Of a stretch of DNA of 64,000 bases, positions 53,932-62,073 are shown piece by piece. The position numbers and the translations under genes were made by a program. Position 1 is the stretch's first letter. Each line of letters begins with the position of its first letter. A model generated the notes under the pieces. The model had not been told where the DNA came from. It was given only the letters and a program-made list of their open reading frames with translations, and did not search any database. Origin of the DNA: Spirochaetales bacterium UBA6872 (GTDB lineage Bacteria > Spirochaetota > Spirochaetia > Sphaerochaetales > Sphaerochaetaceae); assembly GCA_002452215.1 (NCBI GenBank), contig DKCO01000028.1, positions 1 to 64,000 of the forward strand, in the 5' to 3' direction.

Positions 53932-55446
53932 CTATCTCTTAACGTTTGCACAATAGGAATCGATCGCTTCCAGAACACCGCCTGCTATTGCTCTAGCTTT
54001 GTCGCTTATGCTCATGTACATCGCGCTCTCTCCTCTTGGATCGATATCAGAAATCTTGAAGCCAATTGGGACGCTAATTCCATCATGCAAGAGGCCTCTT
54101 ACTTTTCCGTCGATAGTTGCATAGACAGGAGTAGAGTCAACAAATGCAATAACATCTCCCTTTTTTACAATATCACCAATTTTTGAATTTGCTTTGAAAA
54201 CACCAGAACATGGCGAGTGGATCACCCTCTCCTTGCCAAAGCCAGCAATGACAGCTGGGATTGCTGTATTTGCAAGAGCATATCCAGATTTTATTATTGT
54301 ACCGAGAGAATGCCCTCTCATCGTCTCTATGACAACATCCGAGTCTACACCTGCATTGAATCCCGGTCCTAGTGCAACAACAAAATCAGCCATGTTTTTA
54401 TTTGTCCCAAGATTCTTCTTCGCAATGATAGCATCAACGACAAAGCGAGGCTTAAGCTCTTCTATGGTTTTTCCCTCCTGATCTACGATAACAGGCACAC
54501 TAGCTTGATCAAGGACAGATAGAGCTTGGCCTATATCTTTGCAAAGCACAGCCTTGACGCCCTCGACAACACATTCACCATCGAATACAGCGCTCGCGAA
54601 CGATACTGTTCTTCTGATTACAGTTGGCATTTTGCATTCAAGAGCAATTACACTATAGCCGGCGTTCTTAAGTCTTACAATTACGCCAGTTGCTAAATCG
54701 CCAGCACCTCTGACAACCACAAGCTTGTCTCTGAAATTCGACAAACAGAAGCCACTCTTTTTGTTATAGACAGACAAAACCTCGGACGAAATAGATAGCG
54801 CAACTTCTTCAGGGCTTTCCCCACCAATATCAAGTCCTGCGGGGCAATGAAGAAATCTATAAGAAGAGAAATCCCTTTTTCGTGAGCCGACCATTCCAAC
54901 ATAGAAAGCATGGGAATCCTCTAGTTGCTTGAAAAGCTTTATTCCTTCTTCGGGGTTTGTAATTACAATGGCTGTATTTCCATCAACATCAATATGATCG
55001 AAAGCATGAACTATGTCTTCATAAACAATTATATGCGAGTGTGGAAAACGTTTTTCATTTGCCCATTCTTTGCGATTATCCAAAATAAAAACATTCCAAG
55101 ATAGGAAGTAAAATACTCTTGCTAATGCTTCAGCAACATGCCCAGCTCCTACTATAATTATTTTTCTATCCTTGATAGGAACATCTATATAGACTTCTGC
55201 CATCCCATCACTCCTTATTGGCAACTCCAATCTCCTAGATTTACCCTCTTTCATTGCACTCAATGCCTCTTCGATAGCCCTATGCTCCATCAAGCCACCA
55301 CCGATTGTCCCTGATGACGAACCATCTTTGAATACAGCCATACGTCCTTCTGTCCTTGGTGAAATTCCATTCACAGACAAAAGCGTGACAAGCGCAAATG
55401 GTTCCAAGTATCGTTCAGCATTTGCAATTCTCTCAAAAAGTTGCAT
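53932..55446 (-). CDS. yqeB: YqeB, selenium-dependent molybdenum hydroxylase maturation protein
   Basis: About 504 residues. The N-terminal half is XdhC-like in the usual order: CoxI (VNGISPRTEGRMAVF, GTIGGGLMEHRAIEEA), then Rossmann (IIVGAGHVAEALARVFYF, YVGMVGSRKRD, GLDIGGESPEEVALSI). The C-terminal half is the YqeB domain (VVVRGAGDLATGVIVRL, FVVALGPGFNAGVDSDVVIETMRGH, SPCSGVFKANSKIGD). Overall length is close to E. coli YqeB (541). It is thought to help install the selenium-containing molybdenum cofactor. The start is uncertain: ATGs at 55473, 55455 and 55446; I prefer 55446 for family length. It overlaps the yqeC end. Confidence 0.9.
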   Translation of the reverse strand: MQLFERIANAERYLEPFALVTLLSVNGISPRTEGRMAVFKDGSSSGTIGGGLMEHRAIEEALSAMKEGKSRRLELPIRSDGMAEVYIDVPIKDRKIIIVGAGHVAEALARVFYFLSWNVFILDNRKEWANEKRFPHSHIIVYEDIVHAFDHIDVDGNTAIVITNPEEGIKLFKQLEDSHAFYVGMVGSRKRDFSSYRFLHCPAGLDIGGESPEEVALSISSEVLSVYNKKSGFCLSNFRDKLVVVRGAGDLATGVIVRLKNAGYSVIALECKMPTVIRRTVSFASAVFDGECVVEGVKAVLCKDIGQALSVLDQASVPVIVDQEGKTIEELKPRFVVDAIIAKKNLGTNKNMADFVVALGPGFNAGVDSDVVIETMRGHSLGTIIKSGYALANTAIPAVIAGFGKERVIHSPCSGVFKANSKIGDIVKKGDVIAFVDSTPVYATIDGKVRGLLHDGISVPIGFKISDIDPRGESAMYMSISDKARAIAGGVLEAIDSYCANVKR

Positions 55447-56140
55447 AGATCTCATCTCTTCTAGCTGAAGCAAGATATGATATTATGTTGCTTGGTTTCT
55501 TGCATGAAGCTAAAGTATACTTATCATGTTCGCTAGCATTCTCGCCACCATTGAATACAAATATCTTCTCCTTTGCTTTTTCCATTGACTTAGAAAGTCC
55601 CTCTTCTGAGCAAAGATATTCATCAAGGTAACTTTTGTCTATTATACGCCCAGAGCCATCGCCAAAGCACATCTCATATGCTTTATGGCCAAGGGCCCAA
55701 ACACCCATTACACCAATAACAATATCAGATGAGTTCAATACAACTGGATCACGCTCGGTGTGTATCTTCAACGGAAGAGATCTGGAGCCATCAGCCTCAT
55801 ATATCACTACATCATAGAGCTTCGAAAGCGCGATAATCACTTCAAGACGTGGAGAGATCCATTTTTTCGTATCATATGACTTGTTTGCATAGAAGACAGA
55901 CTCTTGTTTTTTCACATCATGCGACAAAACGCTTTCATCCGAGTAAACATAATCCACTTTGTAGTCATGATAGATCGGGGATTCAACTTTAGTGGTTGTT
56001 GTTATCAAGACAGATAGTCCTTTGCTCTTCAAGTATAGCGCAAGATTTTCCATCAACGTAGTTTTTCCACCACCGCCTGTTATGGCAATCAGTGCCTTAT
56101 TATCTTTTATTTTCCTTGCAATTTCGCTGTAAAGTTCCAT
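55433..56140 (-). CDS. yqeC: YqeC, selenium cofactor biosynthesis protein
   Basis: A 235-residue P-loop protein. ALIAITGGGGKTTLMENLA is the nucleotide-binding loop, VLITTTTKVESP follows as in YqeC, and VVIYEADGSRSLPLKIH with DIVIGVMGVWALG are further family motifs. YqeC is found only with selenium-dependent molybdenum hydroxylases and is assumed to act in making or loading their cofactor. It heads yqeC-yqeB and is divergent from the ModE-like regulator with 86 bases between starts, so that regulator may control both. Confidence 0.92.
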   Translation of the reverse strand: MELYSEIARKIKDNKALIAITGGGGKTTLMENLALYLKSKGLSVLITTTTKVESPIYHDYKVDYVYSDESVLSHDVKKQESVFYANKSYDTKKWISPRLEVIIALSKLYDVVIYEADGSRSLPLKIHTERDPVVLNSSDIVIGVMGVWALGHKAYEMCFGDGSGRIIDKSYLDEYLCSEEGLSKSMEKAKEKIFVFNGGENASEHDKYTLASCKKPSNIISYLASARRDEIYATF

Positions 56141-56189
56141 AAAACCAACTTTTAAATCTTGCTACAATTCTAAAACAAAAAATAAAACA

Positions 56190-56218
56190 TTGCACCATTT
56201 TCCAAACACAAATATAAT
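56190..56218 (+). promoter_or_regulatory. promoter of the ModE-like operon
   Basis: TTGCAC, 17 bases, TATAAT, then eight bases to the ATG at 56227. No ribosome site is present. This near-consensus promoter sits in the divergent region shared with yqeC. Confidence 0.7.
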
Positions 56219-56226
56219 GGATAGCG

Positions 56227-56568
56227 ATGAACACGGAAATATCATTCGCCTTTAAATTGATGCTACAAGAAAACAACAAGATATTCTTTGGCCCAGGAGT
56301 TGCATCCTTATTGAAAGCAATTGAGGAAACAGGAAGCGTAAAAGATGCAGCAGAGTCTATGTCTCTTTCTTACACTAAGGCTTGGACAATGATAAGAAAT
56401 GCAACAAAAGCCATCGGTGAGAACCTAGTATACACCGAAAAAGGCGGAATCGGTGGAGGAAGATCCCATTTAACTGAATCAGGTAAGGATATTCTAGAGA
56501 AATACAACTTGTTTCAACTCGATTCACAAAAAGCCGTTGAAGAAGCCTTCAGGAGTGTTTTTCAGTGA
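56227..56568 (+). CDS. ModE-like winged helix regulator
   Basis: A 113-residue protein matching the N-terminal DNA-binding domain of ModE. GVASLLKAIEETGSVKDAA, ESMSLSYTKAWTMIRNA and GGIGGGRSHLTESGK follow the ModE helix-turn-helix and wing. The two molybdate-binding Mop domains are absent, as in other short ModE-type proteins. It is first in an operon with a FecCD-type ABC transporter, stop and start overlapping by four bases, and is divergent from yqeC. Control of molybdate uptake and cofactor genes is the natural inference; how metal is sensed without Mop domains is unclear. Confidence 0.88.
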   Translation: MNTEISFAFKLMLQENNKIFFGPGVASLLKAIEETGSVKDAAESMSLSYTKAWTMIRNATKAIGENLVYTEKGGIGGGRSHLTESGKDILEKYNLFQLDSQKAVEEAFRSVFQ

Positions 56569-57596
56569 AGAAATCAGCTATTGAGAGAAAAAGCACAAAT
56601 TGCATCCTCTTTTTCTTTCTTTTTTATCTTGCATCTTTTCTTCTTTCGTTTATGGTAGGACGATATCCAATATCGCCAATAACTTTTGCAAAGATCATTC
56701 TTTCAAAGCTAATTGCCATAGAACAAACATGGAGTAATCAAGCTGAGATTGTTGCGCTAAACATAAGGCTGCCACGCGTAATACTTGGCTCACTTATTGG
56801 AGCATCTCTTTCTCTTTCTGGCCTAGTTTTCCAGACAATATTCCACAATCCAATGGTTTCTCCTGATGTACTTGGAACAACAAGCTCAGCTGGATTTGGA
56901 GCATCATTAGCTCTATTGTTGAATCTTCCTTTAATTGCTGTAAATGCATTTGCATTTATTGCAGGCCTCTTCTCGATTTTTCTCGTGCATCTTGTAGCTT
57001 CAAGAGTAAAACACAACCAAATACTCGGCTTTGTTCTTGGTGGCATTATGATAAGCTCTATATTCACGTCGTTGACAAGTTATGTAAAGCTTGTTGCAGA
57101 TCCAAATGATACTCTGCCGAACATAACATACTTCTTGATGGGTTCTCTTGCAAGCTCTACGTCAAATGATGTTATGATGGCCACAATTCCTATAGCAATC
57201 GGTATCATTGCTATATTAGCTATCTCATGGAAGTTGAACTTATTGTCACTTGATGATCAAGAAGCCCAATCGCTTGGAGTGAATACAAAACTATTGAGAA
57301 GTGTAGCGATTATTGCATCAGCGCTCATTATATCAACATCGATATCAATTGCAGGCGCAATAGGATGGATTGGCCTTGTAATTCCACATATTGTTAGAAT
57401 GCTAATAGGATGCGACACTAGAAAAACTGTACCAGCATCGATATTGCTTGGCTCATCATTTTTGATAATAACAGATACACTTTCAAGAATAATATCAACA
57501 TCCGAAATACCAATAGGAATACTTACATCGCTAATTGGAGCACCTTTCTTTTTGTATCTGATTATCAGGCAAGGGAGGCGCGATGATGCATATTGA
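56565..57596 (+). CDS. FecCD family ABC transporter permease
   Basis: A 343-residue permease with about ten hydrophobic segments. IRLPRVILGSLIGASLSLSGLVFQTIFHNPMVSPDVLG and IGWIGLVIPHIVRMLIGCDTRKTVPAS are FecCD/BtuC signatures. Members import siderophores, cobalamin or, in the MolBC branch, molybdate and tungstate. It overlaps the ModE-like gene by four bases and the ATPase by 14. The ModE link and yqeBC across the promoter favour molybdate; sequence alone cannot exclude iron or cobalamin. Confidence 0.9.
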   Translation: MKKSAIERKSTNCILFFFLFYLASFLLSFMVGRYPISPITFAKIILSKLIAIEQTWSNQAEIVALNIRLPRVILGSLIGASLSLSGLVFQTIFHNPMVSPDVLGTTSSAGFGASLALLLNLPLIAVNAFAFIAGLFSIFLVHLVASRVKHNQILGFVLGGIMISSIFTSLTSYVKLVADPNDTLPNITYFLMGSLASSTSNDVMMATIPIAIGIIAILAISWKLNLLSLDDQEAQSLGVNTKLLRSVAIIASALIISTSISIAGAIGWIGLVIPHIVRMLIGCDTRKTVPASILLGSSFLIITDTLSRIISTSEIPIGILTSLIGAPFFLYLIIRQGRRDDAY

Positions 57597-58356
57597 TGTC
57601 GAAAATATCTCATTCAATTACAGAGACAAGGAAGTTTTGAAGGATGTTTCTTTTAGAGTCAACACAGGAGATATGGTTTCTTTACTTGGCCGTAATGGCT
57701 CTGGCAAAACAACATTACTAAAGCTTCTTTTAGGCTTTTTGGAACCAAAATCGGGCAGTATAATGTTGGATGGGATATCGTTAGGATTGCTGACTTACAA
57801 AGATAGAGCCAAATGCATCGCATATATTCCACAATATTCAAACCCTGTTTTCCCCTCTACTGTACTTGATAGCGTTGTCATGGGAAGAGCAAGCTCCATG
57901 GGGATTTTCTCAAAACCGGGGAAAATCGACTATGAGATAGCCAAGGGGTATATGAGACTATTGGGAATCGAAAAACTTGAGAAAAAATCGATATCCAGGA
58001 TTTCTGGTGGAGAGAAGCAACTGGCAATGATCGCAAGAGCGCTTACGCAAGATGCGAAGACATTGATTTTGGATGAGCCGTTGTCGGCACTCGATTACGC
58101 AAACCAGATAATGGTTCTAGAGCGTATAGAGAGGTTGAGAAGCGATGGGTATTCCATACTTTTTTCCACACACAACCCTGAGCATGCACTGATGGCTAGC
58201 TCTGTCTTGATCCTAGATAATGGTAAATCTGAGATGTACTCTCCCCCAAGCGTTTTAAAGGATGGACAAAGGCTTTCCAAGCTTTATAAAAGAGAATTGT
58301 TTATTGAAGAAATAGACACAGGAAGAAACAGGAGGCTTGCATGCCTCTGGAAGTAA
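57583..58356 (+). CDS. FepC/MolC-type ABC transporter ATPase
   Basis: A 257-residue ATPase. Walker A GRNGSGKTT (about 37-45), Q-loop YIPQYSNPVFPSTVLDSVVMGR, signature ISGGEKQLAMIARAL, Walker B TLILDEPLSALD and switch STHNPEHAL are complete. It powers the adjacent permease. It overlaps the permease gene by 14 bases and the methyltransferase by 16. Confidence 0.93.
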   Translation: MMHIDVENISFNYRDKEVLKDVSFRVNTGDMVSLLGRNGSGKTTLLKLLLGFLEPKSGSIMLDGISLGLLTYKDRAKCIAYIPQYSNPVFPSTVLDSVVMGRASSMGIFSKPGKIDYEIAKGYMRLLGIEKLEKKSISRISGGEKQLAMIARALTQDAKTLILDEPLSALDYANQIMVLERIERLRSDGYSILFSTHNPEHALMASSVLILDNGKSEMYSPPSVLKDGQRLSKLYKRELFIEEIDTGRNRRLACLWK

Positions 58357-59015
58357 AGCCCTGGTGGAACGAGAATAGAATCAAATGGTACGAAAGAGCA
58401 TCAAAGTGTTCTGATTTTCATAAAAAACTTACGAAAGAAATTGAATCAATGATCTCTAAAGATGATACGATTTTGGAGCTTGGATGTGGCCTTGGATATT
58501 GTGCTGAACTTCTTTATAAAGACGGTTTTTGTATTTCAGCATACGACATAGATGCGAGCGTGATAAAAGAAGCAAGAATGCGTTCAGGACTTGATATCTT
58601 CAGACAAGGAGACAGCTATAAGCTAGATGATAATGCCAACACTCTCCTTCTTCTCTTCTTTGGCAAAATAACAAAGGGCAACAATTTCGATATATTCTCC
58701 AAGCTTGCAAAAAAAACAATCATATATGTAACTGGAGGAGGATCGTTAAGGCATACTTCCGAAAAAGAAGTCGAGGAATTCTTGAGAGGAAGAAGACTTC
58801 GCTACGAAAAACAAGTACAAACTATTGCATTCCATCAGCCTCTTGAGGATGAAATTGAAGTCGAAGAATACCTTTGCTCATATTATGAAGGGCAAACACT
58901 AAAAGAAAAGAGAGAGAAAATAAAGCGACTCGAGTCAGGTAGATACAAATACATTCTTGAGAACAATAAAAAAATAGCAATATTCAAAATAGATGTCGAA
59001 GGAGCAAGCAATTGA
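58341..59015 (+). CDS. class I SAM-dependent methyltransferase inside the ABC operon
   Basis: A 224-residue protein with a class I methyltransferase core: TILELGCGLGYCAELLYKDG (SAM loop), ISAYDIDASVIKEA (acidic ribose-binding loop). The C-terminal half is less typical, with a TGGGSLRH phrase and a charged end. It overlaps the ATPase by 16 bases and the binding-protein gene by four, so it is fully embedded in the transporter operon. Its substrate is unknown. Similar methyltransferases do accompany FecCD-type transporters in anaerobes; modification of a metal chelator or cofactor intermediate is speculation. Confidence 0.8.
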   Translation: MPLEVKPWWNENRIKWYERASKCSDFHKKLTKEIESMISKDDTILELGCGLGYCAELLYKDGFCISAYDIDASVIKEARMRSGLDIFRQGDSYKLDDNANTLLLLFFGKITKGNNFDIFSKLAKKTIIYVTGGGSLRHTSEKEVEEFLRGRRLRYEKQVQTIAFHQPLEDEIEVEEYLCSYYEGQTLKEKREKIKRLESGRYKYILENNKKIAIFKIDVEGASN

Positions 59016-60061
59016 GAAAAAAAATATTTGCTTTATTGATTTTTATAGCATTAGGTTTTTCTTTATGGGCACAAGCGATGCAAGAGACAAAAGTCAAAGA
59101 TGAAACATTGGTTTTCACGGACTCGTTAGGGCGCTTGGTCACACTTCCGAAAGAGATCAAAAGGATCGCACCATCTGGAAATGTTGCACAGCTGGCTTTG
59201 TATGCAATAGCACCTGAAAAGCTTGTCGGTTGGGCATCTAGAATATCGGATGATGCAATGGAGACATTTTTGGAAGAAGTAGCATCTCTTCCAGTATTTG
59301 GGGCATTTTATGGTAGCAAAGCAAACTTGAACAAGGAAGCCTTGATTGTCGCTAATCCAGATGTCGTAATAGATATCGGAGAGATAAAAGGCGACAAAGA
59401 AAACATGGTAAAAGAGCTTGACAGACTATCAAAAGAGATAAACATACCGGTTGTATTCATCGAAGGATATCTCGAAAACACTCCTGAAATGTTCAAAACA
59501 CTTGGGAAATTGCTTGGAAAAGAAGAACAAGGCGAAACACTTGCAAAATTTTCAAAAAATACATTAGAGAAAGGAAAGAATAATAGAGACAAAATAAATA
59601 AAAGCATCTACTACTCATCATCATCAGATGGATTGAATGCAATACAATCGGGGTCATTTCATGAAGAAGTAATCAGATACATCGGAGCTGAGAATGTTGT
59701 CGATCAATCGTACTCTGGCTCGAATGGAAGTATATCGCTTGAACAAATATATCTGTGGGATCCTGATGTGATCATTCTATCCAATGAGGAGGCATACAAA
59801 AACGCAAAAACAGACAAATCATGGAATGAACTGAGAGCTGTGAAAAACAATGAAATCTATCTTATTCCTTCCTCCCCATACTCATTCATAGACTCTCCTC
59901 CAGCAACAAACAGGCTTATCGGAATCTATTGGCTAGGATCTGTTCTTGCACCCGATATTTACGACGATATCGATGAAAAGACCAAAGAATACTACAGTCT
60001 TTTCTACCATGATGATCTGACAGAGGATGAAATTGAGGATATTCTTAATGGTAGGCCATAG
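59012..60061 (+). CDS. ABC transporter metal-oxyanion/chelate binding protein (BtuF/TroA-like)
   Basis: A 349-residue periplasmic binding protein. A TTG start at 59012 overlaps the methyltransferase stop (TTGA) and is preceded by GGAG at seven bases. The signal peptide is RKKIFALLIFIALGFSLWAQA. VFTDSLGRLVTLPKEIKRIAPSG and the long central helix are typical of the peripla_BP_2 family, which partners FecCD permeases and includes molybdate/tungstate binder MolA. DPDVIILSNEEAY and PSSPYSFIDSPPATNRLIG lie in the C lobe. The operon suggests molybdate or tungstate; not proven by motifs. Confidence 0.88.
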   Translation: MRKKIFALLIFIALGFSLWAQAMQETKVKDETLVFTDSLGRLVTLPKEIKRIAPSGNVAQLALYAIAPEKLVGWASRISDDAMETFLEEVASLPVFGAFYGSKANLNKEALIVANPDVVIDIGEIKGDKENMVKELDRLSKEINIPVVFIEGYLENTPEMFKTLGKLLGKEEQGETLAKFSKNTLEKGKNNRDKINKSIYYSSSSDGLNAIQSGSFHEEVIRYIGAENVVDQSYSGSNGSISLEQIYLWDPDVIILSNEEAYKNAKTDKSWNELRAVKNNEIYLIPSSPYSFIDSPPATNRLIGIYWLGSVLAPDIYDDIDEKTKEYYSLFYHDDLTEDEIEDILNGRP

Positions 60062-60072
60062 TTCAAAGCTTA

Positions 60073-60102
60073 TTGTGCAAGATACATCGATAATGCTAAA
60101 AT
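60073..60102 (+). promoter_or_regulatory. promoter of the structured RNA
   Basis: TTGTGC (60073-60078), 18 bases, TAAAAT (60097-60102), with the predicted start about seven bases later, exactly where the long closing stem begins. Confidence 0.5.
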
Positions 60103-60108
60103 CGTGGA

Positions 60109-60290
60109 ACCTATAGATAAGGCGAATCTCAAGCCTCTTGGACCAAACTATAAAATAAGGGATCTGGTATAGCTATGGCAGCATTGCTCCCGCCCCTTGG
60201 GTAAAACAGGGAACAGAAAGCGAGCCAAACAAGGATCCCCCCTTGAGGAAAAATATTCTCAAGAGCAGTTGACAAGCCTATCTATAGGGT
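60109..60290 (+). ncRNA. ssrS: probable 6S RNA
   Basis: About 182 bases, non-coding and G+C-richer than its flanks. The ends pair over about 15 bases (ACCTATAGATAAGGC with GCCTATCTATAGGGT). An inner stem can form from GGGATC and GATCCC. The 3' half has a short hairpin CTTGAG...CTCAAG (60242-60263 region), which corresponds in place to the small 3' hairpin of the 6S central bubble. Length, closing stem, central bubble and own promoter fit 6S RNA, which sequesters RNA polymerase holoenzyme. The conserved cores of SRP RNA, tmRNA and RNase P RNA were not found. Identity is inferred from architecture, not sequence match. Confidence 0.55.
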
Positions 60291-60328
60291 CTTTCTCACT
60301 ATTTGAAATACGGTTATATTATTAGTTA

Positions 60329-61630
60329 ATGAAAGAAGACAAATTAAGACAAATACATTATATTTCGGTGCCATCAAGCTTAAACACAAAACTTGGTGAT
60401 TTCACAATAGATACAAAAAGAAAACTGCCAATACAGCTTGCGGAAGGGAAAAAGACACCAGATGAGAATGATTATACTGTCGAGAATATAATCTCTGGAA
60501 TGTTGACAGTCATTGCATATGATGAGGCACATCCGGATTTCGACTACTACAAATCATTCATAAATGCACTTGAACCAGATCTCGCAAAGAAGCTCAACAG
60601 CGCAGCTATCGCAAAAGAAAAGCAAAAAGACTATGACTTTGCAGAGGAGCTCTTTCTTGCTGTCTACCATCTTTTGCCACAGACAGCTTCTTGCATAAAT
60701 CTTGCAACGCTCTACTCATATATGGCTGTAGATGCCAGAGATAAGAAAAAGGAAGACGAAGAGGATAATTGCTTATTGCTTGCAAAACGCACTTTAATCG
60801 ATGGACTCAAACGCTTTGGGGAAAATGAGGATATCCTTGCCGAGCTTACATCTTTTGAGGCTTACATGGGAAACCTGGAGGATGCAAAAGAGTATCTTGA
60901 CAGGTATATGCTCGTTGCCTCAGAAGGCGAAAGAAAGCAAGAGATGAAGAGAATCCAAAGCCAGATTAATTTCCAGCTCGAGAACGATAATGAGATAAAA
61001 GAGGCTTATGATTTCATTATGCTAGGCATGCCTGAAAAAGCTTTGCCTACGATAGAGAAATTCATATCATCCAACCCTAAAGTCTGGAATGGATACTTTT
61101 TAAAAGGCTGGGCATTGAGAGTAGCAAAGAAGTACGAGGAAGCAAAAGAAGCACTGCTTGAATGCATGAAGCTCGGAGAATCGAACAGTGAGATATACAA
61201 TGAACTGTCTATTTGCGAGCTGGAATGTGGAAACGGGGAGCTTGCCAAGACTTACCTTGAGACAGCTGTCGATCTGGATCCAGAGAACTTGAATATAGTC
61301 TCCAATCTTGCTTACATGAATTTGATAGATAAGGATTTCGACAATGCTCGTCAATGGCTTGAGAAAGCTCGTTTCCTAGCTGGAGATGATAAGATTGTAA
61401 AAGATTTAATCGACCAGTATCAAATGCTTTCTGGAGAGAAGATCGGAGAGTTGATCCACGAAGAGATCATAAAAGACGAGGACTCTGACCCCGATGACGA
61501 TGGGTATGAGGCCGAGCTTGCAGAAATTGCAAAGGATGATGACTGCTGCTGTGGCGGTAGCGATGGCCATAGTTGCAATTGTGAGCATGAAGGTCATGAA
61601 GGAGGTTGTGGCTGCAACCACAAATGTTGA
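60329..61630 (+). CDS. TPR-repeat protein with Cys/His-rich C-terminal tail
   Basis: A 433-residue cytoplasmic protein. Residues 80-380 are helical hairpins of tetratricopeptide type (KQKDYDFAEELFLAVYHLLP, NPKVWNGYFLKGWALRVAKK, YEEAKEALLECMKLGESNSE, LNIVSNLAYMNLIDKDFDNA). An acidic linker leads to the last 30 residues, which hold eight Cys and four His among Gly (DDDCCCGGSDGHSCNCEHEG and beyond), resembling the metal-binding tail of SlyD. TPRs mediate protein contacts; the tail suggests a metal chaperone or sensor role. TATATT ends eight bases before the ATG. Followed by tsaE and tsaB. Confidence 0.75.
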   Translation: MKEDKLRQIHYISVPSSLNTKLGDFTIDTKRKLPIQLAEGKKTPDENDYTVENIISGMLTVIAYDEAHPDFDYYKSFINALEPDLAKKLNSAAIAKEKQKDYDFAEELFLAVYHLLPQTASCINLATLYSYMAVDARDKKKEDEEDNCLLLAKRTLIDGLKRFGENEDILAELTSFEAYMGNLEDAKEYLDRYMLVASEGERKQEMKRIQSQINFQLENDNEIKEAYDFIMLGMPEKALPTIEKFISSNPKVWNGYFLKGWALRVAKKYEEAKEALLECMKLGESNSEIYNELSICELECGNGELAKTYLETAVDLDPENLNIVSNLAYMNLIDKDFDNARQWLEKARFLAGDDKIVKDLIDQYQMLSGEKIGELIHEEIIKDEDSDPDDDGYEAELAEIAKDDDCCCGGSDGHSCNCEHEGHEGGCGCNHKC

Positions 61631-61632
61631 TT

Positions 61633-62073
61633 ATGCAATATACAAGCAAAAATGCTGAAGAGACAGAAAGCCTTGGAATAAGGCTTGGAAATTCCCTAAA
61701 AAAAGGCGATGTTATATCACTTCGTGGCTCACTGGGTGCTGGCAAGACAGTACTTGCAAAAGGAATTGCAAAGGCATTGGACATTGAAGAAGCAATTGTC
61801 TCTCCTACTTTCACGATTGTACAAGAGTACAACGGCAGCATGAAGATGTACCACATGGATCTATACAGGCTCTCGGGAGAAGATGAATTCGAGTCGATGG
61901 GTGGAGAGGAGTTTCTCTATCCAGACGGAATAACTCTTGTTGAATGGTCTGAGAAGATTGAATCGATGCTTCCTGATAACACAATTTATGTCGAGATAGG
62001 AATCAATAGTGATGGTACAAGAGAGATTTCAATCAAAAGAGAAGGAAAAGACTATGAATATTCTATCGATTGA
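61633..62073 (+). CDS. tsaE: tRNA t6A biosynthesis ATPase TsaE
   Basis: A 146-residue P-loop protein. LRGSLGAGKTVLAKGIAKAL is Walker A, SPTFTIVQEY the switch region, and MDLYRLSGEDEFESMGGEE and LVEWSEKIESMLP are TsaE signatures. It drives the TsaBDE complex that makes N6-threonylcarbamoyladenosine in tRNAs. I use the ATG at 61633, just after the TPR stop; an ATG at 61624 overlapping that stop is possible. It overlaps tsaB by 20 bases. Confidence 0.93.
   Translation: MQYTSKNAEETESLGIRLGNSLKKGDVISLRGSLGAGKTVLAKGIAKALDIEEAIVSPTFTIVQEYNGSMKMYHMDLYRLSGEDEFESMGGEEFLYPDGITLVEWSEKIESMLPDNTIYVEIGINSDGTREISIKREGKDYEYSID

Noticed and set aside
53932..55446. XdhC-YqeB fusion as a new gene fusion
   Set aside because: Overall length is close to E. 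coli YqeB, so the two-part architecture is probably normal for YqeB.
60109..60290. Cobalamin or other riboswitch for the TPR gene; SRP RNA; tmRNA
   Set aside because: No B12-box, no SRP GGAAGGAAGCAGC-like core, no tmRNA tag frame. It has its own promoter and a terminal closing stem, so a free-standing RNA fits better.
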